64,000 nucleotides of DNA from contig VXIS01000183.1 of assembly GCA_008704415.1 (NCBI GenBank), forward strand, positions 29,622 through 93,621. The letters are read 5' to 3'. A program made the position numbers and the translations under genes. This document shows positions 23,306 to 35,032 of the stretch, piece by piece (position 1 is the stretch's first letter; each line of letters begins with the position of its first letter). This DNA comes from Sphaerosporella brunnea. Taxonomy: Eukaryota; Ascomycota; Pezizomycetes; Pezizales; Pyronemataceae. The notes under the pieces are model-generated. The model was not told where the DNA came from. It worked only from the letters and a program-made list of their open reading frames with translations, and did not search any database.

Positions 23306-24523
23306 CTAACCCCACTTTCTCAACGGGAAATCCGAGAAGCTCAAGCCCTTGATATCCGAGAACCCATCCACCAGATTGTGGAGCTTAGGAACCCAACTGC
23401 AGTTGTCATGCCTATTACTGGGAGTGTTGTAGCTGCAATTATGGTTACTCCACTGGTAGTTTTGCACATAAGCACCGCAACTACAATATCCATTACTGCG
23501 CGAGCTTGAATGTGTGTTGGTGGTTGGCAATTGCAGAACGGGGATCTTCTTCAAGTCGGCTGTGATTCGGTTAAGGCTGTTGGTATACGTGCACGCTCCG
23601 CTGACTAGCAAGGACCGATAAAGGTGTCCGAGCTGCAAGGTGTCGCATTCTTTTCCATTATGACCAACCGTGCACGTGGTCTTGGTTTGCCAGTCCTCGG
23701 AGAGGTAGGAACATTCCAGTCCTTCGATGTGAGACCGGATATCTTTCACATATTTTTCTCGGCGTTCAATAAGTTTTGCTGTTTGAAACGATTAGATTAG
23801 GTAGGGTGAAGCTACGTAGGGGCTGGACTTACAGGAAACGGTTGCTGGAACACAATCAGCCAGCGTGCGCTTCGCGTCCCCAAACACCAACTGGTCCTCA
23901 GTGCCCTGCGACGGACTGCCGCTCAAAATCAAAACCTTGGAGACCTGGGTGAAGATGTCTCCAGGGCCAAAGACCCACGAGATCAAAAGCCAGTCTTCGG
24001 GATTCGTGGTGGTCGTGGACCTGAGATTGGTTGTCCAGGTTTTGGCGATCAACCGCAAGGCATTGTGCAAACTATACTTATCACATATAATCGCGGCCTT
24101 CACCAACTCCTCAATCTTCAAAGCACGGTCCGCATTGTGGTACTGCGCATGCAAGGCATACAGTATGATCTTCATCATCTCAGTGTCGTCGCCTTCCAGC
24201 TTCGCAACCACCGGTTTGTCATCACCGCGCTTCCGGGCGTCGCGCAATGCAACTGCTTCGGCAAATTTTGAATTCCGGCCAAGCATGTTTGAGAACACCG
24301 CAGAGGTAGCGCACAGAACCTGCGAGTACACAAGGTAGTGTTTCGGTTTGGAAGTTGCGTCAACTGATACTGCGAGCAGTAAATCGCCGTCCCGGACGAT
24401 ACGAAGGCAGGAAGCGAGCAAATCATCGATGGAAGTAGCGGCAACGCTTGCAGTCGCTGAGTTGCTCTTCGGCTCGGTCGACCTATAGACTCTGCCGAAC
24501 CGCACATTGTTTTGCTCACTCAT
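23306..24523 (-). CDS. BTB/POZ-domain protein, paralogue 2
   Basis: Exons 24523-23833 and 23778-23306 (54-bp intron) encode 387 residues. The start at MSEQNN was preferred over in-frame upstream ATGs because the upstream sequence is low-grade and the BTB domain begins about 60 residues in. It shares with the gene at 7109 the segments VYSQVLCATSAVFSNML and EDWLLISWVFGPGDIFT, the tail motif CDTLQLGHLYR and the ending LSFSDFPLRKWG. The intron falls at the same place, after the PATVS/PSAVT segment. The C-terminal half is unusually rich in Cys, Asn and Ser between the two conserved motifs (for example GYCSCGAY). The protein-interaction role is inferred from the BTB fold. Confidence 0.82.
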
Positions 24524-25913
24524 TACGGCGGCGATCCGGGAGAATTGTGATCGAGGAGAGTGGTTCACTTTGTGGAGCCACCTGTTTTCTATCACGGGTA
24601 GGGGCCTAAAGTGAAGATGGCTGAAGGATCTGGAGCGGGTAGGTTGATAGCAAGCTGCAACTATTAGAATCTTGGAGGCTGAGTGAGTTGGGAGGAATGG
24701 GATCATACCAATGATGGCTGGATTGCAGTGTATAGGAGAATGAATGGGATGTGGGGGCATGCGATGTGAACTGATGAATGGGATGTGGGGGCATGTGAGG
24801 GATGTGAACTGATCTCCGTTGTCGTGCGGGGAATCCGTTACACCAGGCCTCGTTATTCCTGTTTGGGCGCCGGTTGTCTCAAATGGAAAATGGCAGTTCC
24901 ATTGCCGCAGGACATGCATATGCATACAAACCACAATACAAGCAGATGATATATACCCACTCGCGCGCGCAACGTCGTGAGTTTGAGCTAAAAACCGTGC
25001 TTCTGGCTCAAGATGCAATATTCAACCTTGAGGCATTGTTTGGCGTACCGCTTATATGGCAAGATGCTACATAAAAAGTCCGTCAAAGCTTAGGTTTGTG
25101 ATATTGAAACCTCTACTGATACCAGAATTTTGACCGCGTATCGAGCACAATAGTCGTTTTGATACTACAATTTGCATTATATTCTGCGATATCAAAGCTT
25201 GCCTACCTAACCCCAGGTAAGTACCTAGGTGTACATACATAGCTCACAGTAGGTACCTGTTATGGCACGCTGAACCTCAGGTACCTCTAGGAATGTTACG
25301 TGCACACCCCCCTTTCGGTCTCGGTTTTCTCTAGGTTTTATCTCTACGAGAGATCACCCTTTAGCAGCAATATCGACCCAGAAAAATTCCATCGCACACA
25401 TCCTTCCCTTCCCAGTTTTCAGTGATTACCAATGATTGTCACTGAGTAACTACTAAGTAAGTACTTAACTAGTACCTATTCATTGGTAAGATCAGTGCTC
25501 TCAATAGCCAGCCCAAAAAGCCCGGGCTGACAGTCCGACTGTGAAAATGGGCCGGCTGCGGGCTGCGACTTTGAATGTAGAACCCCTTAAACCATACAGC
25601 GTGATGATTGATGAACCAAACCCGCGGCGACAACACCCACTAGAGTTGACACCGTTGCTCACTGGGACGCAAATATAATAGGATGTTATCAGAAACGCTT
25701 GCTACTCGCTCTACTCACTGATCTCTGCATTGAAAGAACCATAGGGGTGAGACGTGGCGCTCCAGCCGGCGGTTGAAGTGTGTTTGCACAAGCAATTGAC
25801 GCAGCCGGCCCTGTTGAGAACGCTGAGTAAGAAACCTGTCGGCATATAATACAAACAAACCCGCCTTTTAGGAGATACATACAAAGAGATTTATTGATTG
25901 ACTTGTGTACATT
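24524..25913. other. Gene-free, AGGTAC-rich spacer
   Basis: Upstream region of BTB paralogue 2, with an imperfect duplicated GAATGGGATGTGGGGGCATG segment at about 24743-24798. From 25205 to 25460 the sequence repeats AGGTAC and TAAGTAC words. No gene is seen. Confidence 0.5.
25205..25290. repeat. AGGTAC/TACCT low-complexity repeat
   Basis: Interspersed AGGTAC, TACCTAGG and similar words recur here. The same AGGT tetramer run appears at 57641-57656 inside an intron. Confidence 0.4.
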
Positions 25914-26632
25914 TCATTCCAAGGGACCACCCAAAACCATCATCACGTCGGCCAGAAAGACTGCGAGACCGATAGACACGCCTTTCCGGTGCATCCAGGA
26001 CACGAAGTTTCCTATGTCCATAAAAGTAGCACCGCTTACGCTCAGCGTCTCGAGAGCTTCACGGTTGTAGAATCCTAGATACCGAAGGGGGACAGGATGG
26101 AGGTAGGCGGTGAGAGCTCCTTGGCAGACCGTGAACACACTTCCCCCAATGGATGGAAGGGGCGCCGATTCCTTGGCTGAGCTTTTGTGATGGTTCTGGG
26201 GGGGGCTCTGGCATCGTCTGGTGGAAGCCAAATTGTGGGGTCGCCCAATGCTTGCACCCTCTGCGACAGGCCGTTCCGAAGTTGATGAAGGTCTCGCCGG
26301 TGATGTGCAGAGTCACGAACTTGCTGGTAACCGTCTTCGCCAAACCGATAAACAAGGGCTGTGTTTGAGGGGTAAGCAGCGAGTTCTTCCGCGGACCATT
26401 GGCCGAATCGCGCGATAGCTCGGGCGATGAGTGCCTCTTTACGCTTTCCTGGTTTTGGAGGTGTTTGATCGATCAGAGAATCAAGGGCGCCCCCCACCCC
26501 CCCAACGAGATAACCGTTCATGCCAAAGGAAAGCTGAGATCTCCCAGGAAGATCGTTCTCCCAACACGGGAAATGCAAGCTCCCGAATTTGAGGAACGTG
26601 TCACCAAAGGGGAGAGAGACAAAATTCATCAA
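25914..26632 (-). pseudogene. Decayed gene with a repeated GxTF-x3-G motif
   Basis: Three overlapping leftward frames together look like one coding region disrupted by frame changes. Each frame contributes one copy of a similar 15-residue motif: SLPFGDTFLKFG (about 26570-26623), TLHITGETFINFG (about 26269-26319) and TLSVSGATFMDIG (about 26004-26054). The first frame also has an NGYLVGGVGGALDSLID segment and a basic KPGKRKEALIARAIARFG helix-like stretch. No GT-AG pair joining the frames was found. The family is not recognised. A repeat protein now broken is the best reading; unrecognised introns are the alternative. Confidence 0.35.
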
Positions 26633-27493
26633 TTACACTTGAATCGGAAAAAACCATCATCCGCTCTGTTGCCTCCTTCCTCCCCCAAAACCTTGCCGGT
26701 CACAACCACAGGCGGGAGCGGTGGCTTACCGCGCGCGGGATCCCGTGGCGCAGTGACTGAGCCGTCGCTCCCGCCTTTGGTTCTGTCCTTACTAGAGAAG
26801 TTCTGCCAAGGTCCGACCTTTGTTTCCTGACGCACAGATTCGGTTTGGTGCAACCATGCCAGTTGTCGGGTATGAGGCATAGTCTTTGCCCCCCCCCCCC
26901 CAAATGCACCGCTCCTAAAAAAAAAATTGTCAAAATGCTATCAGGTGAGCGACTGTGAGTCTACCTGCTACCCCCCACCGCGGCATCCTCACCGCCGCGC
27001 CCGCTCATGCCCATCAGGGTTACCCAGGCTGCTGTCAAGCTCCAGCACCGCTGTGCACTGAGCCGCCGGTATGGATGAAGACGGGCCAATCATGCAACAG
27101 GTTGACAATACCATCCGGATCCGTAGTGCATGAAATCTTTACAACATTCCAGAGGTTTGCTTGCACCTATCTGCTGTGATTCGGGAGCTTCCTGTTCGGC
27201 GCCCCTGAGCCGCGTGGAGTAAGATTAAATGCGAAATCCTTAACTCTCACCCAGTGGCATCTTGTCAAATATTTGCGGACCGGTGGCATGGAGACAAATA
27301 CGGCCTAAAATGGGTGGCATTTCCATAATTAACCGTTCTTTTTTTCATAGACCTACGAATTCCAGGAGGGGGGAACGTTCAGGCTTTATATTTCTTCTCA
27401 CACGCAATCCAACAGATAGGTTTAGAAAACATACATAGTTCCAAACCCAGGGTATCCTCATTACTAATGCTCATACCATTACAGTTCTCATCC
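26633..27493. other. Intergenic
   Basis: No supported gene. Short C- and A-runs occur near 26889 and 26918. This is the 3' flank of the peptidase gene. Confidence 0.5.
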
Positions 27494-30031
27494 CTACTGG
27501 TCCCTTCTCCAGCGCCTACTCCACTGATGCTTCGTCTCCTCCTTCCGATTCTTCTCCGCCCACAGCTTGCCAGTAAGCTGCTTGTACAAGAATGTAGTCG
27601 CCGAATGAAAGCGGATGTTATGATCGCTATCCGTAAACCACTGCACATCCATTTTCTGCGGCGGCACCCCCGCAAGCGTAAGGGTGTCGACCAGCACCGC
27701 AGAGTGCTGGAAATGCACGTTGTCGTCGCCGGTGCCATGTTGGATCAGGATGCTGCCGGGCACGTTCTTGAAGCCTTCGGGCTTGCGCACCGCCGACTCT
27801 TTGTAGCCGCCGGGGTTCATCTCGAGGGTTTTCATGTACCGCTCGGTGTACATAGAGTCGTAGAAGCGCCAGTCTTTTCTGTCGTCAGTGAATGTGCAGT
27901 AAAGAGAATAGAAGAGAAGTACCCGAAACAGGAGCAGTGATCAATCCCAACGAGAACACACCGCTGTTGGTCTCGATGACTTTGCTGGTTAAGTACCCCC
28001 CAAAGCTCCAGCCCCAGATCGCAAGGTGGTTGCCATCCACATACGGCCTCTTTGCCCATTCCTTTGCCGCCCAGACTTGGTCCTCTGCCTCTAGTTTTCC
28101 CAGCTGACGAGCAACAAACGATCGGAAGACGCGGCCTTTGAAACCGGTACCGCGGTTATCAACGGTCACGATCACGTATTCAAGCTCCGGATCTGAGGCG
28201 ATGTAGTGGCGCCATCCAACTATGGTGTACACTTTCGCTACCTGCTGAGCTCCGGGACCTCCATAGGGGTCGAAAAGGACCGGGTATTTCTTGCGGGGAT
28301 CAAAGTTGGCTGGCAGGATTTCCTTCACGTTCAAGGAATAACCATCAGGGTGTCGGAGTTCGTGATATTTGACCGTTGGTAACTTGTATGCTGCGAGTTT
28401 CGCCTTCAGAGCGGCGTTGTCGTTGATGGTCTGCAGAGGCGTCGTCGAGTTGATCGAATATAGCTCTTGGTACGGCACCGAAGGACCGGTGTAGGAAAGG
28501 ATGTAGTAGCCGCCACGGGCCGAGAAGGAGGCACCCCACCAGCCGGCAGTATTGGTGTCTACCAGCGCTTTCTTCGCTCCGGTTGCCAGGTGGACAGAGT
28601 ACAGGTGCCGCTCAGTCGAGTGACGCTCTGTGGATAGGTAGTACACTAGTTCTCGCACGGCATCGATTTTGACGATCGAAGCGACTTCCCACTCCCCCTG
28701 GGTCAGTGCTTTCGGTTCCCCTCCTTTAACTGGGTAGAGGTACAGGTGATTCCATCCTGTATGGTCCGAAAGATCGATGTAGTATTTGGTATCACCGGAT
28801 CCAACTGTGCCAATGTACTGAATCGCAATATTGTTGTCGAGCCATCCATCCGTACCATCCCTTTCACGCACAACCTTCGAGGTTCCTGTGGCCACATCAA
28901 CGAGGACGAGTTTTTCCTTGTCTTGCACCCGGTTGAATGCGCGGAAAATAACGTTCTCATGGTGGTCCGCCACCCACGCTACTTCGCCAATAATTAGGTC
29001 GTCCTTGGCAAATGCGTTGAAGGGGATCTCCTTGACATCAACTGAGGCAATTTTGAGAAGGTTGAATGTAACAGTCGGATTAGTCTCGGAGACCTTCGGG
29101 TACCGGATCTCGAGTTCTTTCGGATACGGTGGCGCCACAGTCTGTCCGGCCATGTAGTAGGGAACGGTGTAGGTAGGCACTCCGGTCTCGTTCATCCGCA
29201 GGAAGGCCAGGTACTCTCCGTCGGGCGAGAACCAGAGCGTGAACCTGTCGCTAAAGATTTCTGCCTACTCAGCATCGCATTCCCCAGAAAGAATGCACGC
29301 GGCCGAATGCAATATGATGAAAAAACGAAAAAAAAAAAAAAAAAAAAAAAACTCCCTAGAAGGAATGCCATGGCCGCAAGCGGCCGAATGCAATTTGATG
29401 AAATAGGAAAAAAACTCCCCGGAGAGGTTCTGTTCGTCTTACCTTCCTCGTAAACCCAGTCCGGGACGCCATTGAACACATCCGGTCCGCCATCATTGGT
29501 CACTCTGGTCACGGTGCCGTTCTTCCAGAGGTATAAATCATTCTTCCGCACAAAGGCAATGGTGTCCCCCACTGGGCTCCACTCCGCATACTGAATGTCC
29601 GCCGCCTGATCCGCCACCAGCGGCACCACGCTTCCGCTGTCCCGGTTGAAGATGAAGTAATTGGCGAAGTACGAGTGACGATACTGCTTCGTGTAGTTCG
29701 CAGCGAACAGCACGTGCTTCCGCGACGGCTGGATGAACGAATCGTAGTACTGGAAGCCGAGCTTAGATGCGTCCACGAAGGTCTCGTTAACACCCGTGAC
29801 GATGTTCTTCAAGATCAGCGAGGCGGTCACTGGGTCGGTCTCGATGTAGGCGCCGTCGGCGTTTTCCGCATCCACCCAGGCGACTGAAGTCAGCTTAGGA
29901 ACCCAGCCAGGAGTGAAGGCTTCGGTGTAATTGAGGAGCTTGGAGGAGGTGGAGGAGGATTGAGCGAGAACCAGCAGCGGCAGGGCAGCAGCTGCCGACA
30001 GCAGAGCGGAGGTAAAATCACGCACCCTCAT
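27494..30031 (-). CDS. dpp4: Secreted dipeptidyl peptidase IV (S9B)
   Basis: Exons 30031-29443, 29260-27923 and 27873-27494 encode 768 residues, like secreted fungal DPP IV. An N-terminal signal peptide ([24 protein letters not shown]) is followed by a beta-propeller with many N-glycosylation sequons. The alpha/beta hydrolase domain carries the Ser nucleophile in GWSFGGYL, the Asp in GTGDDNVHF and the His in DSDHNIRF. The acceptor of intron 2 was set at AAAAG so that the family-typical APVSDWRFYDS is restored; the nearer CAG would give an early stop. It removes N-terminal X-Pro or X-Ala dipeptides from extracellular peptides. Intron 1 is 182 bp against about 50 for its neighbours, because it holds two retrotransposon-tail copies. 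Confidence 0.94.
29297..29403 (+). repeat. Two retroelement 3'-tail copies inside the DPP IV intron
   Basis: Copy A (29299-29322) and copy B (29368-29403) share GCGGCCGAATGCAAT plus TGATGAAA, each followed by an A-rich run; the run after copy A exceeds 20 A. Copy B matches the tail of the LINE fragment at 45457-45492 in 33 of 36 positions, including the hairpin GGCCGCAAGCGGCC. They are antisense to the peptidase gene. CTCCC-AGAA-GAATGC flanks are repeated before each copy, suggesting a tandem unit. Confidence 0.75.
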
Positions 30032-30891
30032 GTTGTCGAGGGGGAGGGAGAGGAAGGAGAGAGGAGAGTGGGGGGAGAGGGAGAGAGAGAGACAGTCGAC
30101 TCCGAACAGCTGCAGAAGAACAACAACACCGTTCCTGCAGTCAGCCGTGCTGCGTATTTATGCATGCGGGCGGCAGACGGACTAAAAACGGCATTTGAAG
30201 GGACGCATTCGGCCGCAACCCAGCCTACTCGACGTATCTATGCATATCACAAGAACAAGCGTGGTACAGCGATAATTTTGGTCGTAAAAAAATATGGATG
30301 ACTTCCCGTGAACCTTAGACCCGGGTACCACTTCATCCTGCAGCTCAGCCCTAACCCAGAGATCAGCAATCCCTGCGTTTGATTTGGTTGCTACAAAGCA
30401 TGCATCGCTTATCGAAGGGCATGCGCGAACCACGAGGGCCATCATGATTGGTGATGAAATAGGCACTCCGTTGGCAAGTATGTGGAGTAAATCACTTTGG
30501 TTACCACCTACAACGACGCCATAACCTTGGGTATTAACTTCCGATCGGGCTGAACCGAGCACGTGCGCCCATCAATGTTTGATTAGAATATAGCCCCCGC
30601 GGCAATCAGTTAGGGTTGAACACGAGCCAAGTATGACGCGCGAAAAGACTCCGGGCTCGAGCCTATCGGCCATGCTTTGTAGATAGCCTGAAGCCTGAGC
30701 AAAGGCCCCTGACGGTAGCAACGAACAAAGCTCATGGTGATGGGGAACCATAATGCGCCGCGAGGGGATATAAATACGGGCCTGTGCAGCCTGTCTTTGG
30801 TGCATCAAGTTCAAGTTCGCCGCCAAGTTCAAGAACATGTCTGCATAACCCCCTTCCCCCAGGGTGCTTCGTCTCTTTTTTCTATTCTCAG
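30032..30891. other. Intergenic
   Basis: The first 70 bases are a purine-rich leader (GAGGGAGAG-type) of the leftward peptidase gene. No supported gene is seen. A TATAAATA at 30769-30776 faces right, 116 bp before a small frame. Confidence 0.45.
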
Positions 30892-31072
30892 ATGGTTAAT
30901 ACCACACGGCCTGCTAAGCGTTGCGCCTCCAGAGATCCGGAGGAAGATGAGTACAACCCACACTGGTATGAGCAGGAGGGCGTGGACGACTCGGACGAGC
31001 AGGGGGGGGGAGGAGGAGGAGGAAGAAGACTCAGACGATCCACACAGTCAAAAAGTTGAGCTTTTCGCCTGA
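30892..31072 (+). pseudogene. Small acidic protein, frame broken at a G-run
   Basis: The ATG at 30892 opens MVNTTRPAKRCASRDPEEDEYNP and continues acidic to DDSDEQ, then meets nine G (31002-31010). In the original frame a low-grade Gly/Arg tail follows. In the next frame a strongly acidic EEEEEEDSDDPHSQKVELFA ends at TGA. Composition suggests one acidic protein of about 58-60 residues with a one-base slip at the G-run. A TATAAATA lies 116 bp upstream. The family is unknown. Confidence 0.3.
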
Positions 31073-32600
31073 GCGAGCTTTCCTATCTAGCCTCGCTGGA
31101 TGATATAGTACAAAACCCGATAGACACCAGCAGGGGGAGCATGCCAGTACCTAAAAAAAATAACCACTACGTCTGGGCCTGCTGTCAAACGTAAAATTCT
31201 CAGTATTATTAGAGATCTTGAGTATAGGCAACACACCCGCCTGTCAATCCGCATACTCAGAGTCCACTCGAGTAAATCCAATCCCGCCTCGAGTCGGCTC
31301 ATGCCCAACCCTAGCAATCAGTCACCTCAGTTCCACTGAGAGCCTGAGCGTTGGAGGAAAGCCACTCGTTGCCTACTCAAGTATGTGCGGGTTGAAAAAA
31401 CAGGCCAAACCATCCCCGTCAAGCTTGTCCATGATGGCGCCCGGCTCCTTCCCAGGTCACTGCGAGTGATTTCTAGTGAAGCCACCACCCCACTGTTACA
31501 CACCGTCCCCCCAGATTTGCAATAGTGCTCCGCGTAGGTATCAGCCAGCCGGGCTTTCATAAGAGTCCGATAGCTAACAGCCCAGCCCGCAACACAGTGA
31601 TGGCATGGATGACCAGTTTCCCGCTTCAAGCCGGGCGGGAAATATCACCGCTAAGGTGCATGTCCTTCTGCATTCCCGGAGCGCGCCGCCAGATTTCCGG
31701 GCTCGCCGAGTAAGTCCATTCCACACCTCATTAGTGGGCTTGACTAATGCCGGGGGTCAGGACCGTCAGGTACGCCTAACGGCTATCTACGTGACGCACG
31801 CGGGTTCTTTGGCATGCTGTTGGACGAGGCCCAGAGAAGATGGAGTGAGGAGACTCTTTGAACCAGCCAATGGATAGCTTTCTTCTGCTTCCCGGGGTTC
31901 GAGAGTACCGAAGAGCTTTTAGTTCCCCCATGAAGAGAAGTCCAGAGGACTCGTGGTGTCGTCAAATTTGCCGAGCGAGGGGAAAGAGGCGATCTTTTTA
32001 GATGTCACCCAAATTCCTGAACTCGCGGGTGTTGAAGAAACTCAGGAAAGGTCATTGTTGTCTTTTGGTACTCTAGGACTACCGACATCTATCTAGGTAT
32101 TGGTGCACAGTTAACTCTCTCCTCTCAAAAGGGCAGCGTAAATTTTCGAAAGTGCGGCTATTTGTAGTATGGGACAAGGTATGACAGCACACGAATAAAA
32201 CAGATTTCTCGGGGAATACATCGCCTCATCTGTGGCACTATCCGACTGACTGGTAGAGTGCAAACATATGACCGGCAATATTAGGTCGCACATGCATGAA
32301 AAAGTAAAAAAAAGGAGAGCCGAAACAGAACAACAGCATGCCCTTTCAATAGTTTGGGTCATCTTCGCTGGACAAGCCGGCACGGGGGTGCAGACGGTAA
32401 CTGGTTGGGCCTTGGCGGGAGCAAGATTCCTGGCGGCCGGAACCGGGCGTCGGGGGGTCTCGGGAGCGTCCCTCGCCCCTGGGCTGCCGGTCGGGCGAAG
32501 GAAAATGTTCCTCGACTGGTCGATACCAACAAAGCGGAATGGGCCGATCGTTTCAAGTAGCGAGCCAACCGGGAGTGGCACCGAAAACTGTAGCATGGCC
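31073..32600. other. Gene-free, probably decayed repeats
   Basis: Overlapping frames on both strands show no domains. No RT, integrase or terminal repeat was recognised. Confidence 0.45.
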
Positions 32601-33660
32601 GAGCCCGTGTCCACAAAACTGTGGGCATATATTTCGACGGCCAGATGGCTGAGGTTGCTGGGCACTGCGGTTCTAAAGAAGCGGTCCCACTCTCCTCAGA
32701 AGCGGGGGGTCATCGGGGATTCGAGGTTTGCCTTCACTACGATCTGGATTCCAGCCGCGTCTGGGTGGATGAATTGGCCCGCATGGCTATTCCTGAGATG
32801 CGCAAGGGTTTCTGGCAACAGGTATTCGCGCTGTGTAGTAGGAAGTTTATGGGGATCATCAACGGACTGTACGATGGTACGCAGCTAGTACGAACGAAAA
32901 GAATCTTGTTGTTTTCGTGGCGTAAAAGCACTCTTGTTGGCAGGAGAATTACTGCTCAGTGCCGAAGGTGGGAGTGAAGCGGATTGGCAGCCAGCCAGCC
33001 TGGCTGTGATCCGAGTGACTTGCAGTGAGCCATAACACCATCCACGTGAACCCATCCCGCCAATCGCCATGCACTCGAGATCGATTATAGATTATAGTGT
33101 GGGCGTCTTCGATCCCTGGCCACGGCTTGACCGCCTTTGAGTTTGACGGATCCTATCGCTCACGCTGGCAACGGAAAATTTCATGCACAGAACCTCTAAC
33201 CCACTCCTCGGCTTGAAATCAGAGAAGGAGGCCGGTTTGCTGACCATTCTTGTGCTTAACCTTGCTCGTAACTGATAACCCATAGTATGTTGAATACGTT
33301 GTGAGCCGTAACGGGGCGGTCCACGTCTCCACGGGAGATGATGTTGTGATAGTTTATCATTACTTCAACAAACTGTACAAAGAGTGCAGGATCAAAAGAG
33401 CCTTTTTCCCCGCGATCTTTGGCTGTGAACTGAAGGACTGGCAGAACGCGACACGCAAAGGAGATTGCCAACGGTTAGTTCCCGCGTTGACGTCCACCAT
33501 ACACAGTCGCAGCAAAGGACTAACAGTCTTTCCAGATCATGGCAAGGCCGTGTACAGGTTGTTCGACTGCTTGGATGCTTAAGATTGTTTCATAATGCGA
33601 GCTCTGGTGGCGTGGCTGTGTTGGGGTCCTGAGTCGATGTGGTGGTGCGATGTGCTGTGA
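32601..33660 (+). pseudogene. Unresolved multi-exon gene or its remains
   Basis: Two stretches look coding. About 32601-32876 includes GIYFDGQMAEVAGH, HYDLDSSRVWVDELA and MRKGFWQQVFALC, and ends at a GT donor. 33286-33472 includes STGDDVVIVYHYFNKLYKE and IFGCELKDWQNATRKGDC, and ends at GTTAGT with an ACTAAC branch point and TTTCCAG acceptor at about 33534. The second stretch continues after splicing to a TGA near 33656. The piece between (a short exon at 32944-32967) does not join in phase, so the gene is either broken or has exons not recognised here. No domain is recognised. Confidence 0.35.
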
Positions 33661-35032
33661 ACTTCAAATATCCTTGCCTTCTATCTACAGTTAGATTCTA
33701 TCGCTTCGGATCTGTTGGATTTGCATTGTTGTTGCCCAACGAAGAGTTTGAAGTTCTCCTGCCACTGGGGGCACCTCATCATGGTTGATAACTCGCTTGC
33801 TGATAGGGCCGGCTGTCAGCCCAGCTGTCTCAGGGCAGACTGGGGCGATTGGGTGCACTAACAAAACGCGTTTATTTGTTCGAACACTCAATTTTCTTAC
33901 AATACTGTTGCGAGCAACGAGGTATGTACCTATCACCAGTGTCAGAACCACTGGGTTTGACACCGAGTGATACCAAGTGAAGCAATAGATAACTGCAGAT
34001 CAGTTACAGGGAAAACGCCGTTATTCTGTTCGACGAGGCCCGCAAAATCTACTGGGACTGGTCTCTGTGGATCGACTTTTTCAAGTCCCTGGAACTGGGC
34101 GGGTTGTCATCTTCTGCCTGCTCCTTTACCCTCATCCTATGATCCGCCTGTCCTCCAGCAAGTGCAACAAAGCGGGCCAACTGTCCTCACGCAAAAGCAA
34201 ATCACCAATTCGCCTGAGCCCCCGGTGCTAACTATATTACGATATAGTCGCTGCCTGTGCAATCGCCTATCTCCACAGCAATATTCTTCAGCTCCTTGGT
34301 GTGGAGCAGCGTATCCTGCGAACCGTCAGGAGAAAGAGAAATGCCTGTTGTCGAGAAAAGCCTTTTTAATCGTTTCTGAATGCTCAGCATGCAGTATCTC
34401 GCACACCAATCGTGTTCGCCTTCCCAGGAAAACCACTATGCCAATTTAGCGTCAAGAAGCTCACTCACTGATGTATCCTTTGAGTGACTTATTGATATGT
34501 GTATCGTTTGGCTGCAGGTAGCCTACCATCCTCATCCCTCCCGGAATGAAAGCGGTAGTGACGTTCGAGGAGGAGGAGGAGGAGGAGGAGGAGGAGGAGG
34601 AGGAGGAGGAGGAGGAGGAGGAGGAGGAGGCTAGATCGTGTAGCACAGGTTTGGTGTAGTGGGTTGGACCTATATCCAGCGCGTCAAAGCCGTCTGCATC
34701 CGCTGTTGCTTGTGGGGTCTCTGGGCAAGTGTCTTCGCCGCCGCTGTGTTATGGGCACCGGCTTATGTCCTTGTCCAGGAGGGCGCACTCCTTGGTACAC
34801 CGGGTGACGCACCGGCGCAGCTACTCTCAGGTTCATTCTCCTCCGCCTCCGCGTCCTCCTCTAGCGCCCAAGCATCCTCCCTTTCGAGTTCGTTTCGGTT
34901 GGGGCGTCGGAATTTTGTTGGTTGTTACGTCGGAGCACTGTGACGCAGCGCAGCCATGCTACTCTAGCATTTGAGAACCCTTCGCCTTGACAACTCCGAC
35001 ATTGGTATAACTGTATAAGGTGGCCACGTTAA
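33661..35032. other. Intergenic with GAG trinucleotide repeat
   Basis: No supported gene. Contains the (GAG)n tract at 34567-34630. Serine-rich frames opposite it are an artefact of the repeat. Confidence 0.5.
34567..34630 (+). repeat. (GAG)n microsatellite
   Basis: About 21 near-perfect GAG/AGG units. Confidence 0.9.

Noticed and set aside
27874..27883. Nearest CAG acceptor for DPP IV intron 2
   Set aside because: Using it shifts the frame and meets a stop within about 20 codons; the AAAAG acceptor four bases further restores the conserved DWRFYDS segment.
32111..32665. Leftward frame of 184 residues
   Set aside because: Cys- and Pro-rich without known motif, and the opposite strand carries better splice-associated coding segments immediately downstream.
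34461..34646. Poly-serine protein
   Set aside because: It is only the translation of the GAG/CTC microsatellite.
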